NCBI GenBank assembly: GCA_947311845.1
Contig: CAMZMU010000060.1
Location: 3,294,488 to 3,358,487, forward strand
DNA: 64,000 bases
Origin: Poa pratensis
Taxonomy: Eukaryota; Streptophyta; Magnoliopsida; Poales; Poaceae
Direction of reading: 5' to 3'
Position 1 is the first letter of the stretch. Each line of letters begins with the position of its first letter. Made by a program: the position numbers and the translations under genes. Positions 44,797 to 56,599 of this stretch are shown here, piece after piece. Under the pieces are notes generated by a model. The model did not search any database. It was given only the letters and a program-made list of their open reading frames with translations, and was not told where the DNA came from.

Positions 44797-47700
44797 TTGG
44801 CAATGTGTTTGCCAAATATGTTGGACTCAAAGTGGTGTCAAGAAAAGAACCATTTGGGTTGCCAAACCTATTGTGACTAACCTCTTAGGACCCAACTTGG
44901 TTGGGGACCAACAAGCTAAAACTTGATCAATAGGTGTTGTTGGAGGGCATTGGAGACTTGGCTACATCATGAAGAATTAAGGGATCTTCATCAATTATAT
45001 TCTCTCAAGCCAAGTCATTTGGATTATATTGTTCTATCTCATATCCAATGTTCCTCCTTGCGGTAACTTTTATTTAAATCATATATACATTGAAAGTTGC
45101 TTGCACCCTTGCATGTGTTTGGTTTTGTACCTTGCTAGTGTTTGTATGTGTTGTGCTCTCTACTTACTTATCTTGAGAAATCAAGTATGTGTATGTTGGT
45201 TTGCACACCATTTACTTGTTTGAGCCTTATTGCTTTTATTTGATATCTTATCTTGTTGGCTCTCTTTTGAGAGATTAATGGACCATTCCATTTTGGGAGT
45301 GATATGCTTCGTGCACTTCACAAACCAAAAATGTGTGTACATGAGGAATACCACTTAGTGATGATATAATATATCTATCTATTCTCTATGTGGTATGTCA
45401 TGCTCATGAGAAATTCAAATTCTATATGTCCATTAATTTCTCGAGTTGGTTTTGTTTGCCTCTTGCTTTAAAAAATGGATTATCACATTATGGGGGAGTA
45501 ATAAGCTATGTGCATATTACAAGCCTAGAAAATGTGAACATGTGAGGTTTGCCACCTAGAATTGATATTCTTTATCTTATTCCTTGTGGCATGTTTCTCA
45601 AACAAGTTCCTTTGCTTAAATTTTTTGCTCTTTGTTTGGATCTTGTTTGTGATGGAATTTCTTGGTATGGCTTTCCCTAAATATGTTCTCATATATCTTT
45701 TGGGAAACCAATTGCTTCAAGCTACTCCTTGGAGTTGCTTTGCATTATTGCGTGATTTTTGAAGCTATCAAGAATTTCTATCTATCTAAGCATGGCTTTT
45801 AATTCCTATCCTTTGCCATATGCTTATGTTTTGTGAATATGATCTTGAATATATCTTTGCAATCCACCACCGAGAAATATCTCCATACATTACTTGTCTT
45901 GACAAGTGATAATCATATTTGTGGTAAATATATTGATCATATTCACTTTGGCTCTTGCTTTGAATTGCCTTATTTGATTGCCAAGGATTTGTTTTGATCT
46001 AACTCTCATTTGTCTTCCTTGTATCTTTTGGATCCTTTATTGCTCTACTTAAAATTTGTTTTGTGCTTTCTTGAGTTGGGAAAAGCAATGAACCAATTCT
46101 TGTGCATTGACATTCAAAAGTCATACTTCTTGATAATGCACTATTCTTTGGGAAGCTATCCTACTTTGAGTAAAACACCGTTCTTTAAATTGGTATTGCA
46201 ATTTCTTGCCTTTCTTGAACATGACTAGTGTTTGAATATATATATATATATATGGAGAGTGATGATCTCATTTGTGTGCATTTTGTATTCAAATGCAAAA
46301 TCTTAAATAATGCACACATCTTGGGGGAGCAATCCTATAGGCTTTTTGAACATTAGTTGTCTTCATTTGATATTTGATCCCGATGACGTGTCTCCTTGGA
46401 AGACAAACATTTTTCGTCTTGGTACTTGTGCCATCATGAAAAGTGTAGAGGGTTTGGTTTATTCCTTGATGATATTTTCATCATTTGGTATCTTGATTTC
46501 ATTGGTATCTTTTCAAAGTGGTATCTTCACTCATGTGTTGATTTGGGTATTTGATATAATTTGGACACTTTGTTTTCTTGTCACACTTGTGTGTGCTTTG
46601 TTGGTTTACTTGGTGTTTTGTCTAAATTATATCTTGTTTGGTTCTTGAAAGTCATGTGCATGCATATTTATTATATGTATATCTTATGGCATGCTTACTT
46701 TCGTTGATCCAATATATAGGATAAACTCCATCAAATCCTAAATGACTAAGATGTGCATGAAATTCAATTTCATATCTATATGCACATAGTTATGTGGAGT
46801 TTGTCCTATGTATTGTAGTTGCTCTAACTACTTTGGACCCAATGAGTTTGGGCACCATTTTGTACTTGAATTTGTTTTAGGTACATTTGGAGATGCATTG
46901 GAAGCTTGTCTCATCTACAAGGAAGGTGTTGTCACCATGTGCTTATTGGAGCCAAGCTTGGATGATCATGAATCTTATCTTCTACATCACCAATGCTATC
47001 TCGGTAACAAGTATCTACCTCATGCATACTTTTCTAGCTCTCAACCTTGTGTAGGTTGTTTCATGGCATGAATCTCTTTGGTTGCAATTCTTTTGATTCT
47101 TGCAAAACGTCTTTATTGCAAATGTGGTAAGCCGGGATGATTACATATAAGGGGAATATATATAATCATTTTCATGATTCAAATCCCAATATGTTAATCT
47201 AGCACTTTCTACTCTATGTCTCGCATATGCAATATTGATGTTTTCAAAATCATTTGCCTTTTGTGATACTTGTTATCTTTCTCGGAGCATCCTTTTATCA
47301 CCTTATCCTTGTGGATATTTTTGATGCTATGATGAGTGTGTGTTGGAAGTTCATCTATATCCCTTTAAGATAAAATTGAGCTTTGTGCTATGCTTTTAAG
47401 CAAATCTTATTGGTGTATTTATGACTTCCTCTTGGATATCATGATCTTTACCTTGTACCTATTTGTGTGTACATGTTTATTTGTGGACATATCTTAGTGA
47501 TTCGTGTCTACTTAGAAACTTATACACATGAGAATAGTTACATCTTTATTGATATTCCAATTCTTTAGTGACCACCTCTTATTGCTTTTGTTCTTTGGTG
47601 GTTTCTAATTAAAGGCACAAGCTTTGTTGTTTATGTGTTATGCTTTGCATTTTAATAAGCTTGTGGAGCTATTTGATATATCTCCTTGGTGTGTGAGTAT

Positions 47701-48399
47701 GGAAAGACATGATATGCACTATGTGCAACTTTTTGAAAGACTATGTTGATGCTTTGGCTCATCCTTGTATTAGTCTCCTAAAATGTCTTTGTATCTCACA
47801 CCCATCCTTTTATTTGCCGCTCCTTGCTCATGTTGCAAAACATTTATTTGTTGCAAGTTGTTTTGCTCTTTTCTCATTTATATTCTCTTGCATGTGCTTG
47901 TGTTCGAATTTATCTAGGAGGGAGTGAGGATTCCATGTTGTGCACACTATATTGAAATACAAATCCTATTTGTGCACGTACCTTGGGGAGTTCCCTCTTG
48001 ATATTTAGAACATTTTTGGATCTTTTTGATTGCTTGCTTCTTTCGTTGAAGTATCTTTCTATTTGATATTCATTTGCAATCTTTGGATCCTCAATATAGT
48101 TTGATCTCCTTCCCAACTATTCGTTATTGGATATGTGCATTTGATTTCACTCATATTATGAGAAATGCACACATTATGGGGGAGCTCTTACTATATTGGC
48201 CTTCTAAATTTTTCCTCCCATTTCGGCAATCGATGCCAATGGGGGAGAAGTTTAGAGGGTTTAAGTTAAGTTAGTTTTATGCTTTAGTTTCGTTCTTAAG
48301 CATTTGCCTTTCTTGATCTTGCATCCTTGCTCTTTGTGTTGCATGGTTGCTTAATTCATTATATAAACCCTCGTAAAAGGGATTGTCATCAATTACCAA
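44797..48399 (+). mobile_element. Non-coding 3' internal region of element D with repeated PPT-like motifs
   Basis: About 3.6 kb is T-rich without a protein domain. TGGGGGAG occurs at 45491, 46322, 48177 and 48240 and again in the true tract at 48402. The first three share a longer context, CACAT(TA/CT)TGGGGGAG. An (AT)n run lies at about 46238-46252. The region replaces what would be pol in a complete copia element. Confidence 0.7.
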
Positions 48400-48411
48400 A
48401 ATGGGGGAGAT
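48400..48411 (+). promoter_or_regulatory. Polypurine tract of element D
   Basis: AATGGGGGAGAT directly in front of the 3' LTR start TGAAAGTGC. Confidence 0.85.
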
Positions 48412-50748
48412 TGAAAGTGCATGGTTGCCCCATGTGTGGTTTTGGTAATTAATGACAATCCTTATGGACTAATGTTTACATTGAGATATTCTTATAGATC
48501 TTGTCCATTGGAGTTCATGTGTTGGACTCTTGAAGATGACATGATGACCAATGCTCTATTTAAAGGTTTATATGAAGAATGGTCATGTGTAGAAGAAAAG
48601 GAGACATGAAGACGGAGCTTAGCGAGGCTCTCCCATAATTGAGTATGGGGGAGCATTTGGAGAAGTCTTCATCAAGCATGTGCTAGCAAGCGCAATCAAG
48701 AAAGGTGGTCCACTTGAAGAGATCAAGATCGTCATCATCTAGCTCAAGTGGAATGCGCAAGGCAAAGGTATGATCTTGATAGGTTTTCTATTTACCGGTC
48801 TCGTGTTGTGGGAGACCGGGTTATAGGATAGACGGCGTACTATCAAGAGGGGTTCTCAAGTGAGTAACTTGATCGCATCTTTGTGGAGAGCTCATACCGT
48901 TGCATACTTGGCATTTCATCTTTCTTGGTTCTTATGTTGCTCTTCTCCTTGTTGCGTTTTGGTACTTGTCGTGATCTTCATGACAAGCCCGAGTTCTTCG
49001 AAAACGGATTTCATATGGAAAACTAGTTGCGTTTTCGTGTTGAAAATATTATCGGTTCTTTCCCGAGGAGAGTTCCACACCTCCCCATGTGTGTCAACTT
49101 GACTCTATTTATGATTTATAATATTTCCTCTTTGGATGGAAAGTACTCGTTGTTATCTTTCTAACAAAGTTGGTTTCGTTGCGTTTGGAATTTTATTGGA
49201 GAAGATATGATTTTCGGAGTGTTTTTTCCTGCTCAGCCAGCTGCCAGCCCGGCCCAGGCCGGCTGCCTGGCCGGCAGCGTCGGGTGCCTGGCCGGCCACC
49301 AGCCCGGCCCAGGCTGGCTGCCAGGCCGGCCGGCGCGCTGGCTGCTTTTTCCTCTCCCGTTCTTTTTTCTTTTCCCTGGCCGGCTGTCCCACTTGCTCCT
49401 TGGCCCATGCATGTGCTGCCCATGCATGCTGCATGCATGCATGCCTCGTGCGTGGCTGCTGTGCAGCTCGCACAGCACAGGCAGGCCGCAGCTAGCTCGT
49501 GCGCCTCGCGCTGCTTCGTGCGTTGACCGGCCCGCTCGTTCGCCAGCCTCTGCGTCGCGTCGGTCGGTCGCTCGTTTTCCACCGCGCTGCCTTCGCTCGT
49601 TTCTCTGCTCTTGATTCGCTCGCTCGTTTTTATTTCCCGCTGTCCCGTTTCGTCCGCTCGCTGCTTTGCTGGCCGGGCCAGGCCGGTGTCCTGGCCGGGG
49701 TCTCTGGCAGGTGTCCGGTCTGTGGACCGGCCCTGGCCGGCTCCCAGGCCGGGCCACTTGACCAGCTCGTCCGGCTCCTTTTTTCAGGCAACGGTCATAT
49801 TTTCACAGTACACATAAATAGCACCTTCTTCCCCAACAGTTTTTCAGTGACAATATTTGAGCAAGCTTTCTCTCCTCTCTCTCTCTCCTCCATTGTTGCT
49901 TTGTGAAAAGCTTGCCTTTCCTCTCAATCCCTCCGATGATTCTTGCTCATATTTGAGGGAAAGTGAGAGGTGATCTTGATCTACGGTTTCACCGATCGAT
50001 TCCTCTTCTAAGTGAGGGGAACCTATTAGATCTTGGTCTTGGAGTTCCATTTGTTGTGTTCTTCGGTGTTCTTCCTCTCTTCTCCCCCATAAGCATTAGT
50101 TGCTTGTGGTGGGATTTGGGAGTGAAGGATTTGAGTACTTGTGCTCTTGCCTCTTGCATTTGGTGCATCGGTGTGCTCTCCACGAGGATTCGTGGAAATT
50201 GAAAGCTTGTGAACTTGTTACTCTTGGGTCTTCGGTCCCTAGACGTCTTTGTGGTGGTTGGACCTTTGTGGTCACTTGTAAGCCGTTCGGGAGCCCCCAA
50301 TCCTATTGTGGGTTGTGCCTCGGATTGTTGTTGAAAGGCTCCGGATTTCCGCCTCGAAGGATTCCGATAGTGGAAGGTGAACCAAACCTTTGTGGTTGTT
50401 GAACCGTTGTGTCGGTTCACACCTCTCCAACGAGACGTACTCCCTTTCAAGGAGGAACTCGGGAATACATCATCGTCTCCGCGCGCCTCGGTTATTCCTA
50501 TACCCGAGGTCTTTACTTATGCAACTTACTTTGTGATAGCCTTCGTGCTTGAAGTATTCTATTGCTATCACCTTGTTGCTTGTCTTGCTTAGCATAAGTT
50601 GTTGGTGCACATAGGTGAGCCTAGTTTAATTAAGTTGTTGGCTTGTTATTTTAAACACCTAGTTTTATTCCGCAATTAGCAAGCCTAAACCGGAAAAGTT
50701 TTAATCGCCTATTCACCCCCCCCTCTAGGCGACATCATTGTCCTTTCA
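48412..50748 (+). mobile_element. 3' LTR of element D
   Basis: Nearly identical to the 5' LTR apart from scattered single-base changes and the 36-base deletion near 50384. Confidence 0.9.
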
Positions 50749-51381
50749 GTTGGTGATGGAGATGGCGGTGAAGACGGCGGAGAGGCAGCAGGGCGGCGGC
50801 GGCATCATGGGGAGCGCCGCCCCTTAGCCTCCCTCCTTCATGGCTTCTTGGGAGCTCTCCCCCATGGAGATGGGATCCATGGGGGAGGCAAAAACGTGGC
50901 TTTTGGTGGCTGCAATTCGTGGGTGGAGGAGTTCTCCACGAGTTAGGTTTACTCCCTTTATATAGCTTCTCGGATTCCCGTCATCCCATCTAGGGTTGCA
51001 GTAAATCGGTCTTATCTCGGCCGTCCGGACTCGGAATCAGGCGAATTTTATGTCTAGAACGTTCGGCGGAAAATGTCCTGCAACTTTGTCTTCGGCGAGA
51101 TTTCCGTTTGACGTCGTCTTCGACCCGTAACGTGACAATCTTTAAAAAGAGTTTTCAGACAGATTTCAGGAAAGTCCCAATTCGACTCCAACAAGGTTTC
51201 CTCTTGTATTTTTGATAATTCCTACACATCAAAGAGTAAAATAAGAACATTGTGCACTTTTGCAACTATTAATAGGCTAGTCCAAATAAATCATAAACTT
51301 AATATAAAAACAAGTGTCAAAGGCATAATATTAACATGAAACAATCAAAAATTATAGATACGTTTTGGACGTATCACCCTA

Positions 51382-52583
51382 TCATCTTCCGCTAGGTGTG
51401 ATAGCCTTGATCTGGGTCTTGTGTCTGCTCGCCCGGTGGAGCTCGGGGAGAGCTGTCTCCTTCGTGCACTCGACAAGCTAGACTGTTTTTTTACGTTCTT
51501 CGAGTGTTGCTCTGATCTGCTGCAGTCGAAGTGATTCCTGCCAGTTAAAGTACTGGAAGGTCAACATCTCCTCTCGTGTTGCGTCCGCTGGCATCATTGT
51601 GCACTCCTTGATAACTTTATCTGCTTTGCTGCCATCTCAGCAGTAATTGTGAGATTTGTGACTCCATCCGGCATAGTAACTGTGCACGGGAATTATGTAG
51701 GCTTGCGACTGGCCGTAGCATCAGATGACTCTGTGGCGAAGGCAACGTAGACCTGCTGGGGTATCACCCAAGTGTATGTGTATGTGTTTTCGAGTCCCGT
51801 CATGGACTCGACATCTTCATCGAGGCTCATGTCGGAGTCGATATGCCCGTCGAGTGGTCCGTCTGGACGGATCTCGCTATCGATGTATTCATCGACTATG
51901 CTCATCTCGGTGTCGGCGAAGTTGTTATGGATCTCGAAGTCGAGGTGTTGTTTGTGCAGATCTCGGAGTCGACGTAGTTGTCGATATGAGTTTCGGGCTC
52001 GTCGAAGTCGCTGAGGGAGATCCCGCAGTCGAAGCTATCCTCGAGTGGAAGATCGAACTCGGGATCGTTTGTGCGGTATGCTGATTCAGCCTCCCCACCT
52101 TGGAGTTCTTCGATGAGCTCGTCGATCTCTCAAGTTGACATGGTTGTTACAGACGAGCAGGCTTGAAGGATCGACGATGGTATGGACACAATTGATGGAT
52201 CCGCAGTCCAAGGAGCCGCAACCGATGGAGCCTCGGGTGCGGAAGTCGCAGGTTGGCGTGGATCTGTCAAGTCCTGCACACCAGGCTTGTTTACGAAAAA
52301 ATTGAACGAGCCAACGGTTAAACCCAAACCTGACTCGAGATCAGCGAACGTCTCCTGGAATTCTGGCGAGTGTGGCTCGAAATCCATCAGAGGATCTGAT
52401 GTGCTTTTTGCAGGTGAGGCTGGCTTGCTGCCGTTTGCCGAGCGAGTCGGCGAGTTGCCGTGTGCCGCCCGAGTCAGCGAGTTCTGGTTTGTTGATGCAG
52501 CCGGCGAGTTGCCGTTTGTAGATCCGATCGGCGAGTCGCCGTTTTCCGATGGAACCGAAGAAACCGTGAGTCCAGCACTATTC
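51382..52583 (-). pseudogene. Gag of element C, N-terminal part with two kinds of repeats
   Basis: On the minus strand, just after the primer site, the protein has repeats of the form NGNSP-(A/T)-(R/A)-S (52565-52430), then DPLMDFEPHSPEFQETFADL. A strongly acidic part with DEYIDSEIRPDGPLDGHIDS and DPEFDLP-type units (52080-51780) follows. The frame is interrupted near 52080 and 51700, and its natural continuation across the E insertion is at 39325. The acidic and Ser/Asn repeats are not seen in standard capsid domains; they form a long N-terminal extension of Gag. Confidence 0.6.
52430..52565 (-). repeat. 27-30-base tandem repeat in Gag N-terminus of C
   Basis: About four to five imperfect units with GGCGAGTTGCCGTTTG or GTCAGCGAGTTCTGG on the plus strand, encoding NGNSPxxS on the minus strand. 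Confidence 0.75.
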
Positions 52584-52585
52584 TT

Positions 52586-52604
52586 TCCCACAGACGGCGC
52601 CAAT
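52586..52604 (-). promoter_or_regulatory. Primer binding site of element C
   Basis: The minus strand reads TTGGCGCCGTCTGTGGGA directly after the 5' LTR end, a wording common in Tat-type grass gypsy elements. Confidence 0.8.
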
Positions 52605-53097
52605 TGACGAGGGGTTAACTCATCAAATCCCATGGTTAAGGACCTAGGGTTGAGATTATGGGGAGAGAACGTGGTAGTACTGGTAGTTTCGTTGGCTGAC
52701 AAGCAGAGGCAAAGATTTACCCAGGTTCAGGCCTCCGGAGAGTAACACCCTACTTCCTGCTTGTCTGGTATTGATCATGTGAGATTATGCGGTTACAGGG
52801 AAGCTCCGGCGAGATGTCGATCTCGCTAGGGATTTTGGTGGCTCGAGTATTGCGTGTCCTGGATCGGCGGTCTTCCGAGCCTTTATATAAGAGGCTGGGT
52901 CTCGGGAGTTCGTAACCGACCCTGTTTACATGTAAGGAAAGTATAAACCGACTATGCCTATGTCTAATCTTGGAGGGTACTCCATCTTGTTGGGCCTTTC
53001 GTCATGGGCTTCATGTAGGCTCTTGATAGCTGGGCCTTAGTCGACACGTGCACCAGATACCCTTATGGTAGGGCACCCGAGACGTATATCCTTGTCA
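52605..53097 (-). mobile_element. 5' LTR of element C
   Basis: 493 bases; on the minus strand it begins TGACAAGGATATACG and ends CCTCGTCA. A TATATAAAGG-type box on the minus strand lies at 52882-52891, the likely gag-pol promoter. Confidence 0.9.
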
Positions 53098-53102
53098 GCC
53101 GG

Positions 53103-54217
53103 CCAAGGGAGGCAGCCGGCCACCTAGGTGGGCCCCATTCAGCCCACCCTAGGTCGGCTAGGCCCTCCCCCCATTTCCCAAATGGGGTTTTCCCCTAATG
53201 GGCCTCTAAGGCTCATTTATGATTTAATACCTTTAAAATTCGAATTAAATTAAATAAAAATATATTTAATCACTAATAAAACTTATTAATATTAAATACA
53301 TATTATTTAATTCATTCGGACTCCGAAACATATTTCGTTGCCCTCCGATCTCCATCGGACATGTCCGGAACACTTCCGGAGTCTCCGGTTTCTTTTCTCT
53401 CTTAAATCCAATCTAATTGTCACCCACCCTTAAGTGTGTTACCCCACGGTTCGGGATCACGCCAGACATGATCAAGACACATTCTCCGATCAATGACTAA
53501 CAGAGGGATCTGGATACCCATGATAGTCCCTGGGTGTCCACGAATGACTTTCTATCGTTTGAACCTTTAGACGTCCAGCTTCATCCTCTTGCCTAGCGAT
53601 ACTTAGATTGTCCGAGCGTCGTTTTCCGGTATCACGTTTACCGAGCATGACCCCGTCATAGACAAATCTATCTTTACTCGTCCGTGATATTACATCCCCG
53701 TGACCTAGTCACATGCTTGCAAGCTCATTGATGTAATATCCCGAGTGGGCCCAGAGTATCTATCCTGCTATGAGGATTGGCAATTCCCGCTCTTGATCAC
53801 TCGCTTCTACTGCTTCCTTCGATACCCGAAAGTGTCACCTTTATTGTCACACTCTATAAGACATGTCATTTGATGTGATCAGCCGCACCTTCCAGAAGCA
53901 GAGATTTGATATGATCTCACGGTCGAAGGTACGGACACTACGTTTCTATATTTTGGGTATGTCCATCAAATCATTCATCTAATGATATGACTCCGTTATC
54001 AACCGACGTGATTGTCCATGATCAGGAAACCTTGATCATATGTTACCCAACGGACTAGTTAAACAGGGCTACAAGGGACCTGGTTGTTTTCATACCACAC
54101 GTGTATTAATGTTTCCGCGTAATACAGTTATAGCATGGTACAAAAATGTATTATGAACAATTGAGATATGACAAATAAAATCACTTTATTAATTGCCTCT
54201 AGGGCATATCTCCAACA
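53103..54217 (+). mobile_element. Solo LTR H, right part
   Basis: It continues from 15332 after element C and ends AATTGCCTCTAGGGCATATC then TCCAACA, the standard end of BARE/WIS/Angela LTRs. GTTAA follows (54218-54222). There are no genes. Confidence 0.9.
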
Positions 54218-54222
54218 GTTAA

Positions 54223-54369
54223 CAAACAAAATGGTTCCTCATTATCTCGTGTCCCTCTCGTAGAGATATTAGATGGTAAGGAATATGAAGATAAAGAGAA
54301 GGCTAAAAGCCTTTTGGTGTTGTACCTCCACCCATAACATATCTCACTAAAGTTCAACACACCTACCCT
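54223..54369 (+). pseudogene. gag of copia element G (part 3)
   Basis: The frame broken at 14833 resumes as KQNGSSLSRVPLVEIL, DGKEYEDKEKAKSLLVLYL and reaches a stop at 54341-54343. The MULE-like element begins at about 54370. Without the insertions the three parts read as one open frame of roughly 90 codons before this stop. Confidence 0.5.
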
Positions 54370-54613
54370 GAGCCAATGGCTTCTATACCACTGACAAACT
54401 CAGCAATGTCTCATTTGCCATCCGACAAAGCTTCAGTTCTCATATACCAAACACAAACAAATTTTATTGCTTATTTGCCACTCTCTGTTATTCTAACGTT
54501 ACCTCATTCTGGTAAGAGGCCAAAATGACCATCCTGCCCCTAGTGGCAAATAAGCAAGGGTAACATGTATACAAAAAATCAGAGTATTTACCTTGCGCAT
54601 TCTTCAGCCATGT

Positions 54614-56334
54614 GATGCATGTAAAATGCATACATGAACTTTGCACTTTAATTGCTTATATTCCAATCATATTTGCATCATATAAGGGTTATATCAATGT
54701 TTTATAATGATTTTTGGGAATATTCATTTATTTCCTATTTTTATGGAATTAACCCTGCACAGGCAGAAAACCCCGTTTTCTTATTTTAATGTTTCAGGGA
54801 CCCAAACGTCAACGAAATCACCTGGAAATTTACGGGCGTCAATATTTGGAAGGAAGAAGACCTGTGGGCGAAGGAAGCGAACAAACGGAGGCCCGAGGCC
54901 AAACGGGGTGGCCCACGCGGCCAGGTACTGTGGCCGCGTGGGCCCACCCGTTTGGCCTCGTGGCTCCGTTGCCGTCGATCTTCGCTCCACCGACATCGTC
55001 TTGACCTAAAAACGCCTATAAAAAAGGTCCCCCGACGTTCTCTGGAAGGAGCGCCGCACAAACACAGAAACACCGAAACGGAGATCAGGAGCTGCAGATT
55101 GGAGGGGGAAAACTCCGGCGGGGCGCTGCCGGCGTGGTCTCCATCTTCTCCATCGACTTCTCCACCGTCTCCATGATGAAGAGGGAGTAGTCCACCTCTG
55201 GACTATGGGTTTGTGGAAGTAACTTATGTATCTCTCCTCTCTTGAGCTTCACTAATTAGCACCGTATGAGCTGCTGAACATGATTACGGTCACCGTTGTA
55301 ATACCTTTGTGGTGGATCTTTATGAGTTAATATATGTTTGAGATTGCAATGTTTGTTTCAGTTATGAGTATAGATGCATATTATGTACCCCGTTCTTGTC
55401 TACTTGTTTTGATCAAGCATGTTTATGAGAGCGTGTGTGGGGGAACGTGTGCATTAGTTGGAGTAACGGGGGTGGCTAGTGCAGTGAACGTGAGAGAAAG
55501 TTCTGCGATCCACTTTGGTATCTTTACCTTACTTTGTTACCTCACTAGGGATAAACTAAAATACCATGCTACCGGGGATGTGGGCGTGACCATTGCCACT
55601 ACTCCATGACTAGATCTAGCATGTTCTTATTTTCACTTCATGTCATGATACTTAATGCTATACTCTGAGTTATCTTAATTACTGAGGTGTTATGATTTAG
55701 TTCGCATCTTGGTGGAGTATAAGAGAGGTTAATAACCAAAAGATCTCTATGTTAGGACGTGATGCCCATATATCTAAGTAACTTGTTATCAAACCCTGTG
55801 TTGCAATCTCATATGTTAACTTGTGTGTTCCATTGTCTACCACTTTATAAAGAGAGAGTGCATTTGTGAAACCATGAACCCCAGTCCATTTTTAATCATA
55901 AGAAACACCTTTCCAACACCATATACCACTTTTCTATTTTCAGCCATCATTAAATCCGAAAATACAAAAATACTTTTCATCTTGCATACATCATTCAAAA
56001 ACCCAAAAATATCATTTATCATTGCATCCACCATCATTGCATATTTATTTCTTGTTTGCATTGCATAACTATCCTGATATCATTCTTACACCTTGTGCTT
56101 GACAACCACAGGTGAGGTTGAGGACCAAAACATCTAACCTTGTTTTGTAGGTAACCAAAAGAAGGATAAGAAGATAAATCTACCACTTCAGATTCCCCGA
56201 GAGTTCGATATTAAACCCTCGAGTCACCCCTCGTGGGGAAAACTGTCTTCCACTTACTATACACTCTGCACTTGGAGTCTCAACCTAATCCCGTTTATTT
56301 TGCAGGTATCAAGCCTTGCTCTTCGGGACCATCA
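54614..56334 (+). mobile_element. 5' LTR of element B
   Basis: It begins TGATGCATGTAAAATGC and ends GGGACCATCA. The TATA box is TATAAAAAA at 55017-55025, downstream of a GC-rich block with GGCCACGCGGCC-type palindromes (54915-54950). Confidence 0.9.
55017..55025 (+). promoter_or_regulatory. TATA box of element B 5' LTR
   Basis: CTATAAAAAAGG after CAAGACGATG-type GC-rich DNA; the same box is at 61209-61217 in the 3' LTR. Confidence 0.6.
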
Positions 56335-56344
56335 AGACGTTTTC

Positions 56345-56362
56345 TGGCGCCGTTGCCGGGGA
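56345..56362 (+). promoter_or_regulatory. Primer binding site of element B (tRNA-Asp)
   Basis: TGGCGCCGTTGCCGGGGA complements the 3' end of plant tRNA-Asp and lies 10 bases after the LTR. Confidence 0.9.
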
Positions 56363-56599
56363 ATCGTAGCTGAGAGATTTATCCAAGGGTGTGCATCATC
56401 GCATTCATCTCACAACAAAGTCAACGTCACCAACTTGTGCTAACACCTAAGCTTGGGGAGGTTGCACCTACGTGAGCACCATCTTATCCATCTTTACTTA
56501 CAAAGCAATTTATTTGTTTTGTTAGTGTCATTGCATATCATATCATATTTATTTCAGTTTTGCATAAAAAATTAAAAATACCAAAAAAAACTTGCTAAA

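Larger units (their letters stand above)
40126..50748 (+). mobile_element. Element D: gag-only copia element, Sirevirus-like
   Basis: Two LTRs (40126-42499, 2374 bases; 48412-50748, 2337 bases) are bracketed by a perfect GTTGG duplication (40121-40125, 50749-50753). A Met-tRNA primer site follows the 5' LTR, and a polypurine tract precedes the 3' LTR. The internal 5.9 kb carries a broken gag with two zinc knuckles and then about 3.6 kb without any protease, integrase or reverse transcriptase, so it is non-autonomous. Multiple polypurine-tract copies and GGCCGG-rich palindromes in the LTR are traits described for Sireviruses. The LTRs are nearly identical, so it is the youngest member of this nest. 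Confidence 0.85.
39331..51376. mobile_element. Solo LTR E, about 1.4 kb, split by element D
   Basis: It starts TGATAACCCACAAGTATAGG (39331), a start common in Triticeae gypsy LTRs, and ends GATACGTTTTGGACGTATCA (51376). A perfect CCCTA duplication flanks it at 39326-39330 and 51377-51381. The two parts are 39331-40125 and 50754-51376, with element D between them. There is no internal region, so it is a solo LTR. A TTTATATAG box lies near 50958. It interrupts the gag gene of C. Confidence 0.9.
15333..53097 (-). mobile_element. Element C: Tat-lineage Ty3/gypsy retrotransposon, heavily interrupted
   Basis: Two LTRs of about 490 bases (right, 5': 52605-53097; left, 3': 15333-15818 plus 23646-23656) are bracketed by a perfect GCCGG duplication (15328-15332 and 53098-53102). 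On the minus strand the order is 5' LTR, primer site, gag, protease, reverse transcriptase, RNase H, a second RNase H, integrase, a long 3' region, polypurine tract and 3' LTR. The second RNase H and the antisense gene between integrase and 3' LTR mark the Tat lineage. Nested in it are element A, Helitron 2, a hAT-like element and solo LTR E with D. Gag and pol are frameshifted, so it is not active. Confidence 0.85.

Noticed and set aside
44797..48399. Hidden pol gene in D
   Set aside because: I looked for integrase HHCC/DDE wording and the copia YVDD box in the frames and saw none.
51377..51381. CCCTA at the end of E as part of the LTR
   Set aside because: The same five bases precede the left end at 39326-39330, so they are the target duplication.
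56345..56362. tRNA-like sequence
   Set aside because: It complements only the 3' end of tRNA-Asp and is a primer binding site, not a tRNA gene.
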